Below are positions 33,311 through 45,716 of a stretch of 64,000 nucleotides of DNA, in pieces (within the stretch, counting starts at the first letter, position 1; the number at the start of each line of letters is the position of its first letter). The notes beneath the pieces were generated by a model, which did not search any database, had not been told where the DNA came from, and saw nothing but the letters and a program-made list of their open reading frames with translations. Where the stretch lies: contig JAJOHG010000052.1 of NCBI GenBank assembly GCA_021029095.1, positions 62,001 to 126,000 of the forward strand, written 5' to 3'. The position numbers and the translations under genes are program-made. The DNA is from Phellopilus nigrolimitatus. Its lineage: Eukaryota; Basidiomycota; Agaricomycetes; Hymenochaetales; Hymenochaetaceae.

Positions 33311-36300
33311 CCGACCAATCAACCATAATAAGGATCTATATATGCCAGTACACGTTTCGAGAACAGTTCACTGCATCCCAGCAAGTTTTAAGAGGACATC
33401 ACGGTCGTCGCTTTCATCTACAAGAGCGCGGAGAAGACCGCTCTCTTTCTCGAGAAGGATCTTCGGGCTGTCAAACTCGACCAACTTCCCAGCGTCGAGA
33501 ACCATCTGAGATGAAATTATCAGCCAAATTCATAGAGTATAGGATAACAGCTTACTATTTTATCATAATCCATGATGATCTGTAGACGATGGGCAATGGT
33601 GATGAACGTCGTGTCCTTACTAAATTCCGTGCGCAAGGTCTTCTGGATGGCAGCGTCGGTGTCGTAATCTACCATTGGCCTTTCTTCAGTCTTCATCTCA
33701 ACATAGATATAGCTCAGTGGCTTACCTATAGCAGCAGTAGCCTCGTCCAATATGAGCAGTTTACTCCTTCGGACGATAGCGCGCGCAAGAGCGATGATCT
33801 GGCGCTGGCCCAGAGAGAAATTCGTTCCGCCGCTCTCCACCATGGTGTCTAGACCTATTCTCGCGTTCACGTTCGTCTCAGTGCCATCCGGAATCTCCCC
33901 TGCACCAGTTTCATTTCTACTTGTCTGATCAACCTGTTCCTGCTGGCTATCGTGCTGCTTCGAAACAGATTCCTTCACATCGAAAAAACCCGCCGCGCGC
34001 AAGGCGTCGTTTAAAGATGCATCATCAAGTTGTTCCAACGGATCGAGGTTCTCACGCAGAGTTCCATGAATGAGTTCAGGCTGTTGCGGGATAAGCGTGA
34101 CATTCGAGCGCAGCGCATCCAGGTTCATTTCGTCAGTTGCAAGGCCATCGAAATAGACTTTTCCAGTTGTTTTGATGGCCCGGAGCAAAGCCAAAGCGAT
34201 GCTGGACTTTCCTGCCTAGAGTGTCAACTATGAACGATATCAAAGGAGACGACATTAGTGCAAGCTCATCGTCGATGGTACTCGTGTCTTGTGTGCACCT
34301 GATAAGTGTGCTATAAGATCCTGAAACAATCTGACCCTGGATTAAGAGTACCTCGTAACGATCCGTCCAACTGGAGTCACATCCAGCCATCTGAACCGAA
34401 GTCAGTTAGCGTGCATCCGAGTACTCAAAACAATATGTCGCTTGCCTAAACGGAGCAGTGAAAATGCTTTCAAGCAAACTAGTATAGATAAGTCTCGAGG
34501 CTCGCAAAGATCTGAGGACAAAAGCAAGTTCTGATACAAGTTCGATGAAATATCCAGAAGTGCTGGCTAAAGCGTAAAATCCAAGGAACCTATAGAATGC
34601 TCGAGAAGTAAGCTCTACATCGTTGCGAAACAAGAACGTCTCTGCTCACTTCAGTACGGGCACCTCCGATGCTGGATACTTCAAATATTGGTTCGACCAG
34701 TAGCCCACGAACCATACCTGGAAAATCATCATGAGCGCTCCAACCCATCGAGTCCCTAAAATCAATGTCCAGATCAACGGCCCGCCCACACCACCGACAT
34801 ATAGCATGATTGCAGCCATCTCCACACGGCCCATCGCCTTCTCCTCAGCAACGACAAGCTTTCCCGCCGACGTCTTCGCATCATCTTTGCCTTCCGTGTC
34901 CTCATCCAGCTTAGTCTCGATATCTTCCTCAACCTCCTCGCGCTTCTTTTCTACCTCGGCTCGCAGGCGCGAGTTCTTCTTGAGGATTTCGGAGACAGGA
35001 CCTTGCGCAGAAACCTTCCCTTGTCTTCCGAGAACTACGATATGCTTCGCGATGCCCGCGGTGAGAGCAATGTTGTGTGTGACGAGAAGGACCGTTCTTC
35101 CTTGAACTAGGTCACCTTGGAGGGCTTTTTTGGCAATCCATTTTGCTGTATGGACATCGAGTGCGGCCAAGACGTCATCAAGCAAGAGAATCGAAGCCGA
35201 CGAATACAATGCGCGAGCAAGCGTCACTCGTGCCTGATTGACTGTCAGCTGGTTTCCTTATTATATCTAATTTTTCCTATATACCTTTTGGCCTCCACTA
35301 AATCAGGTATGACATAAGTAAAAGCTTTCAGTATGGAAGCGCATTGACTTACCTGAGAGTAAGGCCTTTCTCGCCGACTTCGGTAAGATCACCAGCTTCC
35401 CACAGACCGAGGTCTCGCTCCAACGCGCATTGATTCAAAACTTATTTTGAAATGACCATGCTAAGCTTGATCTCTTCTCACTCATTGTAACATCTCCTTA
35501 CCCTTTTTGTATCGCTCTTCGTCATAAGGCTCTCCGAAAAGAATGTTTTCCTTTAGTAGAATTACGACTCAAACCTCAGCGTCATTGAGTTGATAAGCGC
35601 ATGAGCATACCCTAATCGTTTCATTTAACACCCAAGTCTCCTGAGGAGCATACGCAATCCCCGCCTCTCGGGGTAAATTGTACCACGAGCCGATGCCATG
35701 CGGCTTATAGTACATCTCTCCTAAGAGTGCCATCAAGATGGAAGTCTATGATATGGCTGAAGAGTTGGAAGTCTATCAAGGGCAGTAAGCTATCCTACGC
35801 ACCTTTCCAGAGGCAGTCGGTCCGACGATGAGGTTGATATGACCGCGCTGGAAGGTGACTTCATCGTCGAAATGGAGGTGAAACTGCTTGCGAGCGTGAT
35901 GCTTCCTTGGTTCGGTGGACTCTTCGTGTTTAACAGAGTCCCAGGAGAACGTGCAGGCTTTGGGGCCAATCCTATCATTGCCCGGTTTCTCAGGAGTTAC
36001 AATTTCTTCTGCCTGCTCGAACAATGCATTCCCTTCACTGAGAAGTTCGGTCTACGGCGAACAGAGGTATAGTGAGATTCAAGTTAATAATTGAAAAGAG
36101 GTGCCCGCTTACGGAATTCAGGAAGACGTTATAGCGATCGTAAGAAACTTTGGCTGTATGGCGAATACATACTCAGATGAGAACGAATTTGTTAAACGAA
36201 GAAGCTTTCACCTTGCAATAATGATGGGACTATATACATGATGTTGAAAAGTTGCTCCTCCATCATTGTGAAGACCTTTAACAGTTCGAGTAATTAGTAA

Positions 36301-39178
36301 CTGATTTAATTGTACTGGCTTCTCAGCATACCATAAGAGCGGAAAATATACGAGACGCTGCACTCCAAGATCTAGTAATCAAATCATCTAGGGAAGCAAG
36401 AAGGGCTTGCCTGAAAGATTTCCTTGCGTCACAAGCGTCTACAAGAAAACCAAATCAGCAGAAAGCCGGTTCGGAGAAGTTGAACACAAACATAAAGGGA
36501 GAGCACAGTCAATTTCGCAAGAAGTGGGAGCATCTGATTCGCGCAATTCAACACGGCATCGAGAACTTTGAAGCGCCTGATCTTAGAGAGCTCCTGGCCG
36601 CGGGTTCGAGCAAGCTGTTTGAGCATGTACGATTCCCAGGAGAAGAGCTTGATCATCCGGAGCACACCAAGCGCTGATGGAATTTGCTCAGTTATTCACT
36701 CATTGACTTATTTTTTCTTCTTCGGAGGACTGCTGTAGGGAAATACTCACATTCTGTTACTGCCTGCACGCGCTTGTCCGTCTGTAATTGAGCAGCGAAA
36801 ATCAGCAGACGCTTTGAGAAACAGAAACAGATACGCCACCATGTCCATCTTGATTTGCTGCGCCTTTGCCATGAGCTTCCCCAGGTACAAGGGGACAGGC
36901 GAACAGATAATCATGACGGCCAATCCGACGAATGCGCTGTAAGTGCAAGAAACAAATTATTCTTAACTCGCAGCGAATTACGACCAAAAAAAACAATATA
37001 AAACACTCACCCCCAGCCCAATACATTGTATAAGAAGATGACAGAGATAGCCACCTGCAAGAATGCCGACGCTAAATGACATTTAAGAAGACGTCAGCAC
37101 AAATAGACATTTCATCTCCGTGTAAGATGCACGCACGGAGGAACACGATAAGATATGAGTCAGAGACAGCCGCCAGGTCCGTCGTAATCAGGTTGTTTAT
37201 CTTTCCCAACAGGTGACTAGTCTTCTCTTTCGAGTGTCCGCCATCGGGGACGGGCTCCGCGTCGCTTGCGACTGCTGTTGTCGGCACCGCATCTTCCTCG
37301 CCCGCAGTCGTCTCTGTATATGTGGTCGCGGGGGTCGCAGATGCCTGTGTGCTTATGTCCGCGTTTTTCTTTGCATCCTTTTCTTTGCCCTTGCTCTTCT
37401 CGTCGAGCGCATCGTTCTTCAGCCGGATCCGTAGCGAATGATGGAAGATGAGGTATGTGAATACGCTCGTGGTCTCGACGTTCACACGTGACTGCAGTAG
37501 GCTAAATACTTAAGTCGACAAATAAGAAATCGAATGCGAATCTCACAGATATGTAGAGAAACTGCGTGTAGATGCACGCGGAAAGCAGCGGCCCGACCGT
37601 GAGGACCAGGATCCATACCCATGGGCGCAGGTCCATCGGCGGGGTCCCCGTCTCGAGATATCTAAAAGTAAGCCGATTGTATCACACCTTAAGATTCGAT
37701 AACACAGATGCATACGCACGAAAGTAAAATTTTCATCCCATACGGACCCGCGAAATCACTGAGGGATTCAAGACATACCCAGGCAGTCATGAGCGCATAG
37801 TCTTTTCCCCATAGTTTTAACACGCCCTGAATGATGTGCCGTTTCCCAACTTGCGGGTCCACCGGATCCATCGCCGCGAGTGCTCGCTGTCCGAGAGCCT
37901 CGATCCGCTCACGCGCGGGCACATGCGGCATGTCGGCAATTGTGACGTCCGGCACACGGTACGCGTAGAACACAATCTTGTCGAGGAAGGAATACGTATA
38001 ACGCGACAGCAGACTGACGGTGTCTTCTTGACTTGGTTCGTCCTGCGCTCTTGTTAGTACATAAATAAGTGTATACTTGAGATATATTATTACCCCGGGC
38101 ATCAAAGGTCGGAAAGGGCGCGGCATAATCAATGGGACGATGATACCTGCAAAGGTGAGCAGAGAGAGCTGCACCCAGGTGATAGGGTCCGAAGCGGAGT
38201 CGAATGGCTTCAAGGTCAACGTCGCATACGGCCATGCGTCCAAAACGAAGTAAACTATAAATTCGACCAGCAGAAGGAGAGCCAGCTGCAGCGACACGAC
38301 GTCCCTCCATCTCTGCGCCGCTACGACAGACAATGTAGTCAAGAATAAAACATAAATCTTTAAAAACATTCATTTGTATTCTGAGAAGAATCAAATATAG
38401 ATACTGTTTGACGCACGTAAAATGGGGGCTGGTACGACCGCGCATTTGATCCTTCGCAGATGCTAAACTCGAAGACCTCTAATGACAACAATGCAAGTAC
38501 AGCCAGTAGCCTAGCAAATCTGAATAGTGTAATGGCTAAGCCGTCCAGTTCCTTTATGGCATCCCCTAGATTCTGGGGTTTATTATCAACGACCGTCGAT
38601 GCAGATACTTCGTGATCTGACGCTTTGTCGTTGTGTGCATTTCTCGAAAAGTTCCAGAGGGTGTTCAATCGTTTTACAGAAATATGTACGAGAGACAAGA
38701 CCGCAAACGCAGGGGGTAAGAACAGAAGACCCTCGTGAGTCCAAAAGACGGACATAGCAGCAATATCCAAGTCGTCAAGTCGTCGCCCTCCCTTTAATCG
38801 TGGTCGTTGGTAGTCAAGAAGGGAAGGACCTTGCTTCCCGAAGACGAGTTCGACGGATACGATCATCAGTCTCGGGTGCGCGCGCGCTATCGAATCGAGT
38901 CAAGCGCACGCGCCCGACAGAGCGTCTCTTTGATAAGGAAGGCCCTGATGATGCGCCCAACGAGAACTTACTGAATCGCGTGCTCTGTCTCGGTCATTGT
39001 CGCCGGAGCTTTACTTTCAGTGTGTTCGAGCGGGCTCGCGCCATACTTCCATCCGCGCCCATGTCATTGGTCCTATATTCCTTGTCGTATCTTAACTTGC
39101 TCTGATCTTGACTTTTGAAAACTTCAGAAGCAACCCATTGGGAGTTCCACAGATTTGACCAAACCAGTGGGTCTACGT
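33311..39178 (-). repeat. Right arm of the large inverted repeat
   Basis: Reverse complement of positions about 1-7030, shorter because of an internal deletion of about 1.07 kb. The inner end lies about 55 bases past the transporter stop. The outer end matches base 1 or 2 of the window at about 39177, so similarity may extend further right only if the left copy does so outside the window. Confidence 0.88.
33368..38755 (-). pseudogene. Broken second copy of the ABCC transporter
   Basis: Same exon order as the intact copy from ATG 38755 ([20 protein letters not shown]) through TMD1, a complete NBD1 ([34 protein letters not shown]) and the first helices of TMD2. At 34234/34235 the sequence jumps from the exon equivalent to position 5033 straight to the intron equivalent to about 6098. 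About 1,065 bases are missing, covering most of TMD2 and the exons encoding the start of NBD2, including Walker A and the intron donor. The joined frame runs out of phase and stops within about 35 codons. Downstream the NBD2 frame (signature [13 protein letters not shown]) is still fully open, so the loss is recent. A truncated protein with one ATPase domain could still be made. The frame is also open upstream to an ATG at 38866. Confidence 0.88.
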
Positions 39179-40016
39179 AGGCGTCGAAGCGGCGAGAAAC
39201 GACGGAATAAGCAGGCACAAGCTCAATATCTGAGCAAAAGTGTGAGGTAAAGTCAATTCACTTTGCAAGCTAGTTGGTGATTGAGAGTACGCAAGAACTC
39301 GCGTGAGCCAAGCAATGACAAACAACGCGTGCATTTGTATGTCAAATTTCAGTGGATGTAAGCACGTTCTCGCTCATTCGCACAGCCCAAACTTCAAACA
39401 GAAACTGTCGAAGCAATAACCCGCTATATAGAGATTATATAAATTCCGCATTGCAAGCACTAATAGCCTCTTAAGATCTATCTATCCGCTAACAGCCGGC
39501 TCTCCACTTCACTCTATAATACTCGTTTCTATCATAAGCTGCGTGTGCTCAAGGAATGTCTGTAGGAGTAAGCTGATCTTAATACTTAGCATAGAAATAG
39601 CTGGAGGCATGCTAAGACGCTGGCTCGAAGCGCAGGGGGAAGAACGCGAGCCGCAGACGCAATATCTTTGACGTGCCGTCAAATCGCCGATAGTGAATCC
39701 GAAATACCAGTGGCTTATATGCTGCTTCCATCCGAGACACTCTAGCTGCTGGTAACGGGAACGAACATGTGGTTCACTTTTTTTTTGCTTCCTTCTAACG
39801 AATACTGCCGGTCATGGCAGAAGCTGATCTTTCAGATGACAATGGGGATAGCAGCCATGGAGTTAAGAGGAGGAGGATCTTCATTACGGACTATTCGCAG
39901 TGAAGCCGGAAACGATGGGTTTGTATTTGAACTAAATAGCTGTCGCAGTATCTGAATTGGGATTTGATTGCTTCAAAGCCTGTTTGAATTACTTTGTAAC
40001 CGATACAACCCTGAGC
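39179..40016. other. Intergenic region, no gene seen
   Basis: Interval between the leader of the broken ABC copy and the SDHAF2 stop codon. AT-rich with a T-run near 39778. No coding frame, repeat or RNA gene is supported. Confidence 0.45.
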
Positions 40017-40604
40017 TCACAAGCTCTTCGCCAAATTTGGCTGGGATAAATCCGGCATGCGGCGAATAACTTTCCCTTCATTGCGTGCATGCAGACGGAG
40101 CTTCTCCAGAATGGGTGAGCGAACCCAGCGGTCGGGGGCAGGACGTTTGTTCGTCGACCAATAGTAAATGTCCCAGTCTGGTTCATCGAGGAGCTGAAGA
40201 TTGAGACATTAATTTCAGACGAACAAAGAATATTTGTAATGCACAAACTACAAAAACAAAAACATGCAGAAACGTACCTTGTCGTATTCGCTCAGTTCTG
40301 CCTCCGGCATCCCCGCGAGGTTCTCCTGCGCAAACGTGCTGAGGAGCAAATCCGTCTCAAGTGTGCCACGCTTCCGGCTCTGATACACAAGGCGTGCACG
40401 CATTTTCTCGAGCGATTCATTCGGTCGAGGGATAGGTGCTGGGGGAGGCAGGTCGACTGGCGAGCGCGTTGTCGCTTCGTGCTCCGGTGTGTTGGGAAGC
40501 AGCCAAGGGTCTTTGGACCTTAGCGTGCTTGACGAGAACGTGCGACGCGAATGAGAAAGTAAATCTTTAAGAGAAATTCGCTGGCAGACTCGAGAAGCAG
40601 CCAT
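40017..40604 (-). CDS. Succinate dehydrogenase assembly factor 2 (SDHAF2/Sdh5/Emi5 family)
   Basis: Mitochondrial matrix protein that promotes covalent FAD attachment to the flavoprotein subunit of succinate dehydrogenase (complex II). Start ATG at 40602-40604 ([20 protein letters not shown]) gives a Ser/Arg-rich presequence typical of mitochondrial import. The frame is open upstream to 40799, but that part lacks an import signal, so the internal Met is preferred. The family signature is clear: [20 protein letters not shown], then [11 protein letters not shown], one intron (about 40195-40277), and [17 protein letters not shown]. The stop TGA is at 40017-40019 after a short divergent tail. It is divergently arranged with the CBS-domain gene, about 460 bases between starts. 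Confidence 0.92.
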
Positions 40605-41064
40605 CTCGAATAGCACTAATTCGTGTTCCTTTTTTTGTTCGAGTGTATTTGTTGCAGCGAGCTCGTTGTCGTCGACGTCACCGACGTCGTTGAGGATGAT
40701 GGCAGCAGCGATTAAAGGTGTAAATGTCAACGCTCGGGGTTTACTTCCGTGTGTCCGAGTCCGGTACTTGTATTCGATTCCTTCTCGACGTTCACTCAAC
40801 TACTTACCGCAGGCTAACCATTTATACCTTTTCTAAACGCGACTTATTATCGTACTCTTCGCTTACTATTTAGTAAAGAACCTACTTTGAATACAACGTC
40901 GAGCGCGCAAGCGAGTAACTCGCCTTGGGCAGCCCACGACCGTCAAGCAAGCTGAAGCCGACTTTTATCTTTGAAACCTGAAGAGTCTGCGATTACAACA
41001 AAAAATCTGCTCTTTTTTCATTAGAAAACGCTGCAGATAGAAGGTTTCTAGCGTGGTACGAAAG

Positions 41065-42989
41065 ATGGAGTCTGCTCAAGGAAGTCCATATATTTCGGCA
41101 ATACCGCTGTCGACAACTGGGAGGGATTCACCGGTCATCTTCGCGCCAAACAGCGAGTCGGAGGAATGGCTAAGGGAATGGCGGTCTGCACAGGCAAAGG
41201 GTGAGCTAAGCTCAGTCATTGGGCTACATTTATTTTACGGATTGTCCACTGTCTACTTTCCAGACCTCATAGATAGCCCAATTATCGCGATTGACGCAGA
41301 GACGACGGTAGAAGAAGCATGTGATGTGAGCAGTCCTGCGTTGGCAAAGCGTCGGTTCTAAACTTTCAATAGGTGCTGCTTTCCAACAATGCCGTGTGTG
41401 TTGCGATAAAGGCTACTTCTGATAAGTCTGAAAACTCACCATATCTGGGGCTTTTCGATGTAAGCTTCAGCTTTTCTGATTATTTTGAGGACGAACTAAC
41501 GATTGTTACTTATCAGTTCGCGGACGTCAATGCTTTCCTCACGTTAGCTGCAACGCAGCATACGTTTTCCCCTGAGAGTTTTGGCGCGAATCCTCGGGCG
41601 GATGAAATTGTGAATGCAGCAAGAGCAGGAAGGGTTCCCGTAAGGCTGGTTAGCAGTACGTTTTCTCCACTCGTACCTTTCCGCTCGATTCACTAGTCTC
41701 GTTACAGACCTATCAGAGAAAAATCCACTCGAAGCGCTCCCAAACTCCTCGTCGATTGTGGATTTGCTCGGCGTTTTCGCATCAGGCGCTCACCGAAGTA
41801 CGGTCATCACCTATCTGTCGTTCGAGGCGTCTCCTAACGTAGCGACCGCGAAGTACTCATTCGCTCCGACACCACTGCCCACGCCCAGTACCTCGGCTAC
41901 GTCACCGATCGCGCTCTGCTGGCATACTTCCATTCGCAAGCCAGCGTCGCGCTGAGCCGGTTCCTCGCCAACCAGCTGCACTCACTAGCGCTCCCATCCC
42001 TCAGCCTGCGCTCGGCGGTTGTGTATTGTACTGCGAGCGCGCCTGTCCTGGACGCAATGAGGCTTATGAGCGAGCAGGGCGTAAGCAGCGTCGCGGTGGT
42101 GGAGGACAACCCGTCGGCAATGGCAACGACACTGTTGAGTGCGATCAGTGTTACGGACATCGGAAAGGTGAGATGGCTTGATTGGCGTTCGCGGTTGAGC
42201 TGACTTTGCTTTGCGTATCGATTGAACAGATCGTAGTTCCCTCGCAGAGCAAATATGTTTTACAAACGCCTTTACAACAATTCGTCGCTCAGATTAAGGT
42301 GAGGAGCGTTCAGGAATTCGGCTTCTTTTAACACCCATTAAGCGAATGTATATTGGATAGGAACCTGATGGTTCCATGGACGGTGCTGATAGATACCCTG
42401 GTACTTACATTCACATTTTTTGAGTCGCGACATTAACTCTATTCTGAATCGTTATTGTGTTCTCCAAGTGTATAGTGTTTCTGCCGCATCCTCCCTCCGG
42501 TATACAATAGAGAAGATCCTCGCCAGTACGTTGCAGTTACTCCCGATACTCCATTGAGAACTGACAATAGGCGATATACCCAGCGAACGCTCATCGCGTT
42601 TTCATCATTGAAGACCCTTCTCGTTCGGGGGGCTCCTCACCCATAGGCGCGAGCGCCCCGTCTCCCCCGCCTAACACCTCTATGGTAGGTGCGAGTAGCA
42701 AGCTGCAATTGCGCGGTGTCGTCTCGGTGGTAGACGGTGCGTAGCCGGCTCTTCCCCCCTTTTTTTCTTTGCCTCCAACCACGTATGCCGGAAAACCCTT
42801 TGTCGCTTCTTTACACACAAGTTCGCCGGATACTAACCTACGTCTAAACCCCTTTTCATTCTGAAAAAAGTGCTCGCGCTTTTCGCGCGTCTCGCGAACC
42901 TGCCCGACGTTGACCCGACACGCATGCAGCGCCATCGCCGCCTGTCGTCAGCCAGCTCGCGCTCCTCTGAGTCGTGGTGCAACCGCTAA
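41065..42989 (+). CDS. CBS-domain protein, Sds23/Moc1- or Snf4-like
   Basis: Soluble protein built from CBS motifs, which bind adenine nucleotides. Fungal relatives include Sds23/Moc1 (a PP2A-linked regulator of cell separation and stress) and the AMPK gamma subunit Snf4. ATG 41065 (MESAQGSPYISAIPLSTTGR) was chosen as the first true Met. The first CBS motif is near 41265-41560 (IIAIDAETTVEEACDVLLSN). Another lies near 42020-42230 (ASAPVLDAMRLMSEQGVSSV). A further one lies near 42465-42760 (AASSLRYTIEKILATNAHRV), with a Ser/Pro/Gly loop. The C-terminus is Arg/Ser-rich (RRLSSASSRSSESW) before TAA 42987-42989. About eight exons; the intron near 41799-41850 was placed by its CTAAC branch site and frame. 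Which of the two families it belongs to needs alignment. Confidence 0.8.
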
Positions 42990-43886
42990 CAAGGAAGTGG
43001 CGGTAAAGATGATCGCTGCTATCAAGCGATGCTCTCCACGGTCTTCCTGTTCAGTGACTTCGCTAGGCTGTCTAGCGTCTTACCTTTGGGGGGCTTATCG
43101 ACGAACGGGCACCTCTCGCTTTCTTGCTTTTTTTTTTGATATCTCGAATTCCTCGCACACGAGTTTCGATAACACCATCTTTATCACTTCAGAAATCACC
43201 TCGCTTTTCTAGCCGTTTGATATCGCTTTAATATCCTCGGGTTTCCCTTGCTTGTAAATGGTCTTGCTGTCTCAATCTGCTGCCCCTCTTCTTGATAGTT
43301 TTGGAAAGCCCATGTAGTCTAGTATTAGAAACCCCACTTTTCTTTCTGTACGTACATACGACACATAACCTTCGATGAACGCCATATCTTGTATCCTAAA
43401 CCTCTGCCTTACATTACATTTGCGTGCAGAGTAGATTGACAAATGTCCATTGTGGTGCTAACTAAACGCATACAGAAGGTACGCCGAACAAGTGAAGATG
43501 AAACAGATGATTATGTAGATAAAAGAATGTGTGAATGAAGGTCCATAAATACGTATACATGCTCAGTATACAGAGGTAGGAAGTCGTGAAAGCCGTGACG
43601 ATCATGTCATATGCATATGCGTTAGACAAGGAAGCGAGACAAGGAATGGGAGAGCTACAAAGACATACTTGATCCGCCCATGTAAGTAAGGAAAAAACAG
43701 AGGTGAAAGGAGATTGAAAAAAAAAAAAACATGAGTGCTACTGTGCATGGCTTTTTGGATAGAGATACCTGCAGCAGCCGCGTCTCATCCATCCGCTTCT
43801 GAGATACTCATTATACCAAAGAAGAAAACCGAACCCAAGACATCCGCGTACACTGCAAGGCAGACCCTGGTGTGTTAAGACATCTT
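42990..43886. other. Convergent intergenic region
   Basis: 3' regions of the CBS-domain gene and the next - strand gene. It contains a T-run near 43130 and an A-run near 43718-43730. No coding frame is supported. Confidence 0.45.
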
Positions 43887-45276
43887 TCACAAGACACTAT
43901 CGATGCCGTGGCACCCCGCCATGTTAGCGAAATAACTGCTTTTAATCTCAGGTAGATCAACGGTCACCGCGCCGTATACAATGTCGCGGTGCCGCAGGCT
44001 TTTCCCCTCATTGATCGCATTGAGCTCTGCGATTTTATCGGGTGAGTATGCAACGCGATCGCACTTGCGCACCATCTTGATCTGGCGGGAATGCGGGCCC
44101 GAAAGTACGAAATATGTGCTTCTGTACGGGTTCTATAATAACCAGTCGAGTTCGCGAGTTAGCACTTCCATTGGGAAAGCAGGGAAAAGTGAGAAATCGT
44201 ACCTCGATCTGTGCAACTGCCCATCCGTACCGCGCGCGCTCGCAGTTCGGCTCGCGGAGGCGCGCAAGGACCCAGCCCATATCAGAATGTGGGCCGTAAT
44301 CCTTCTTCTTGATGGGCGGTGGGGACGGCGGACGGACCCACGCCTTGTTTTCGAACCACTTCGGACGCGTCTGATCTTTTGGCTCGCCGACATGCTGGAA
44401 CACCTGCTTACGGCGGCGCTTTAGGGCGCTGGTGTTGCTGCTGCTGCCTTCGCCACCGCTCGACTCTGTCGGCGAGCGCGGAGTCGGAAAGTCGGGGATC
44501 GGCGGCGGCGGGCTCGCACTGGAAGGCGGCGTGATCACGTGCCACGTATTATCCGCGCGCGTCTTCGCTTTCTTTGCGGGCGCTCTGGATTTTGGCGCGT
44601 TCAGCTTGCGACGGTGTGCGCGTTTGGGCTCTGAGTGCGATACGGATGCTTCTGGCGCCGGCGACGGGAGCTGGGGAAGTCCCAGGCTTGTGAGGATGAT
44701 GGGATCCGGATTGCCATTGGCGTCGAGCGACATGGGGTATATCGGATAGCCGAAGGGGAGCAACGGCTCGGTCACAGTCGATATATCAGACCCGCCTGCT
44801 TCGAATAGATTGATCTCTAACGGTGATTCAGGCGATGGCATTGCCTCCTGATCATACGCCGGGGTGTGCAGACGGAGCAGCGGGTTTCTAGGAGGAAATA
44901 TGTTCGTGCGCACATCGTCTTTTCCTTTCTCATTCACAGTATTATCCTGCTCTCTCTGAGGCTGAGGTTGAAGCTGCGGATGGTCCTGGGGCATAAAGAG
45001 AGAATGCGCTGGAGCTGGATCGGCGAGCGGTTCGACCTGCAGTGAGTTCTCCAGCTCCGCGAACAATAGGGATCTCTCGAATTCCTGCAGCTGGTCGCAC
45101 AATGCATTTTGTGCAGCGAAATCGAGCATCCCCAAGTCTATCTGATCGTTATACGACGTCCCGAGTATTGCATCGTCGTTCAGACCGAATGTGGGCCCTG
45201 TGTTCGACGCAGAGATGGGCAACGAGAAATTGAAGTCGATGTAGGCCCCGAAGCTGTTCGAGTTCGACGAGGACAT
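43887..45276 (-). CDS. Unknown Pro/Ser-rich nuclear-type protein
   Basis: Function unknown. Two exons: a long one from ATG 45276 (MSSSNSNSFGAYIDFNFSLP) to a GTACGA donor near 44205, and a short one from about 44079 to TGA 43887-43889. The first 200 residues are acidic, with Gln/Pro/Leu-rich stretches like a transcription activation region. A basic cluster (KRAHRRKLNAPKSRAPAKKA) looks like a nuclear localisation signal, and a second one is KRRRKQVF. The C-terminal half carries what appears conserved: RPKWFENKAWVRPPSPPP, then MGWVLARLREPNCERARYGW, and DRVAYSPDKIAELNAINEGK. I know no DNA-binding fold in it. A nuclear regulatory role is inference from composition only. Confidence 0.65.
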
Positions 45277-45716
45277 CCTGGAAAAAGCGCACTCGTCGAC
45301 GACGAGGTGAATGAGTCGCAGATGCGAACGTCGGGATTTGTGGGTCCGAGGGCATCTCGAAGCGCTTCGAGGCGGCGCGGATGCGGCACGCTGCTTTGTA
45401 AGCATATAGATTTACTTCCGTATATGATATGGCTTGTTTTTCTCTTTCTTCTTCTCTTTCTTTTCCGCTTTCTCTTCCCACAAAACAGTACTAGAGTCAA
45501 ATTAATTTATCTGATCTCTTAGCGAAGATCGGGTTGACTTGCGTTCCCGCCCTTTATTCACTGAACCAGGTGACGATTAGTAGGGGATCCTAAGTCTGCG
45601 AGCCCTCAATTCTGCCATGAGCTAGAGCTACTCTCTTTGAAACCTCGGCGACATTCAACTGCTATTCGGCGTTTTCAAGCGAACTTTAAAGCTCACATTC
45701 TTATGTCACAAAGGAC

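Noticed and set aside
33712..33722. TAGCTCAGTGG, a match to the tRNA A box
   Set aside because: It lies within the ABC transporter copy (an intron/exon junction also present in the other arm), with no B box GGTTCGANNC at the right distance and no cloverleaf.
44319..44749. Overlapping + strand ORFs with Leu/Pro- and Gly-rich translations
   Set aside because: Shadows of the unknown - strand gene 43887-45276, which has a consistent frame of 360 codons.
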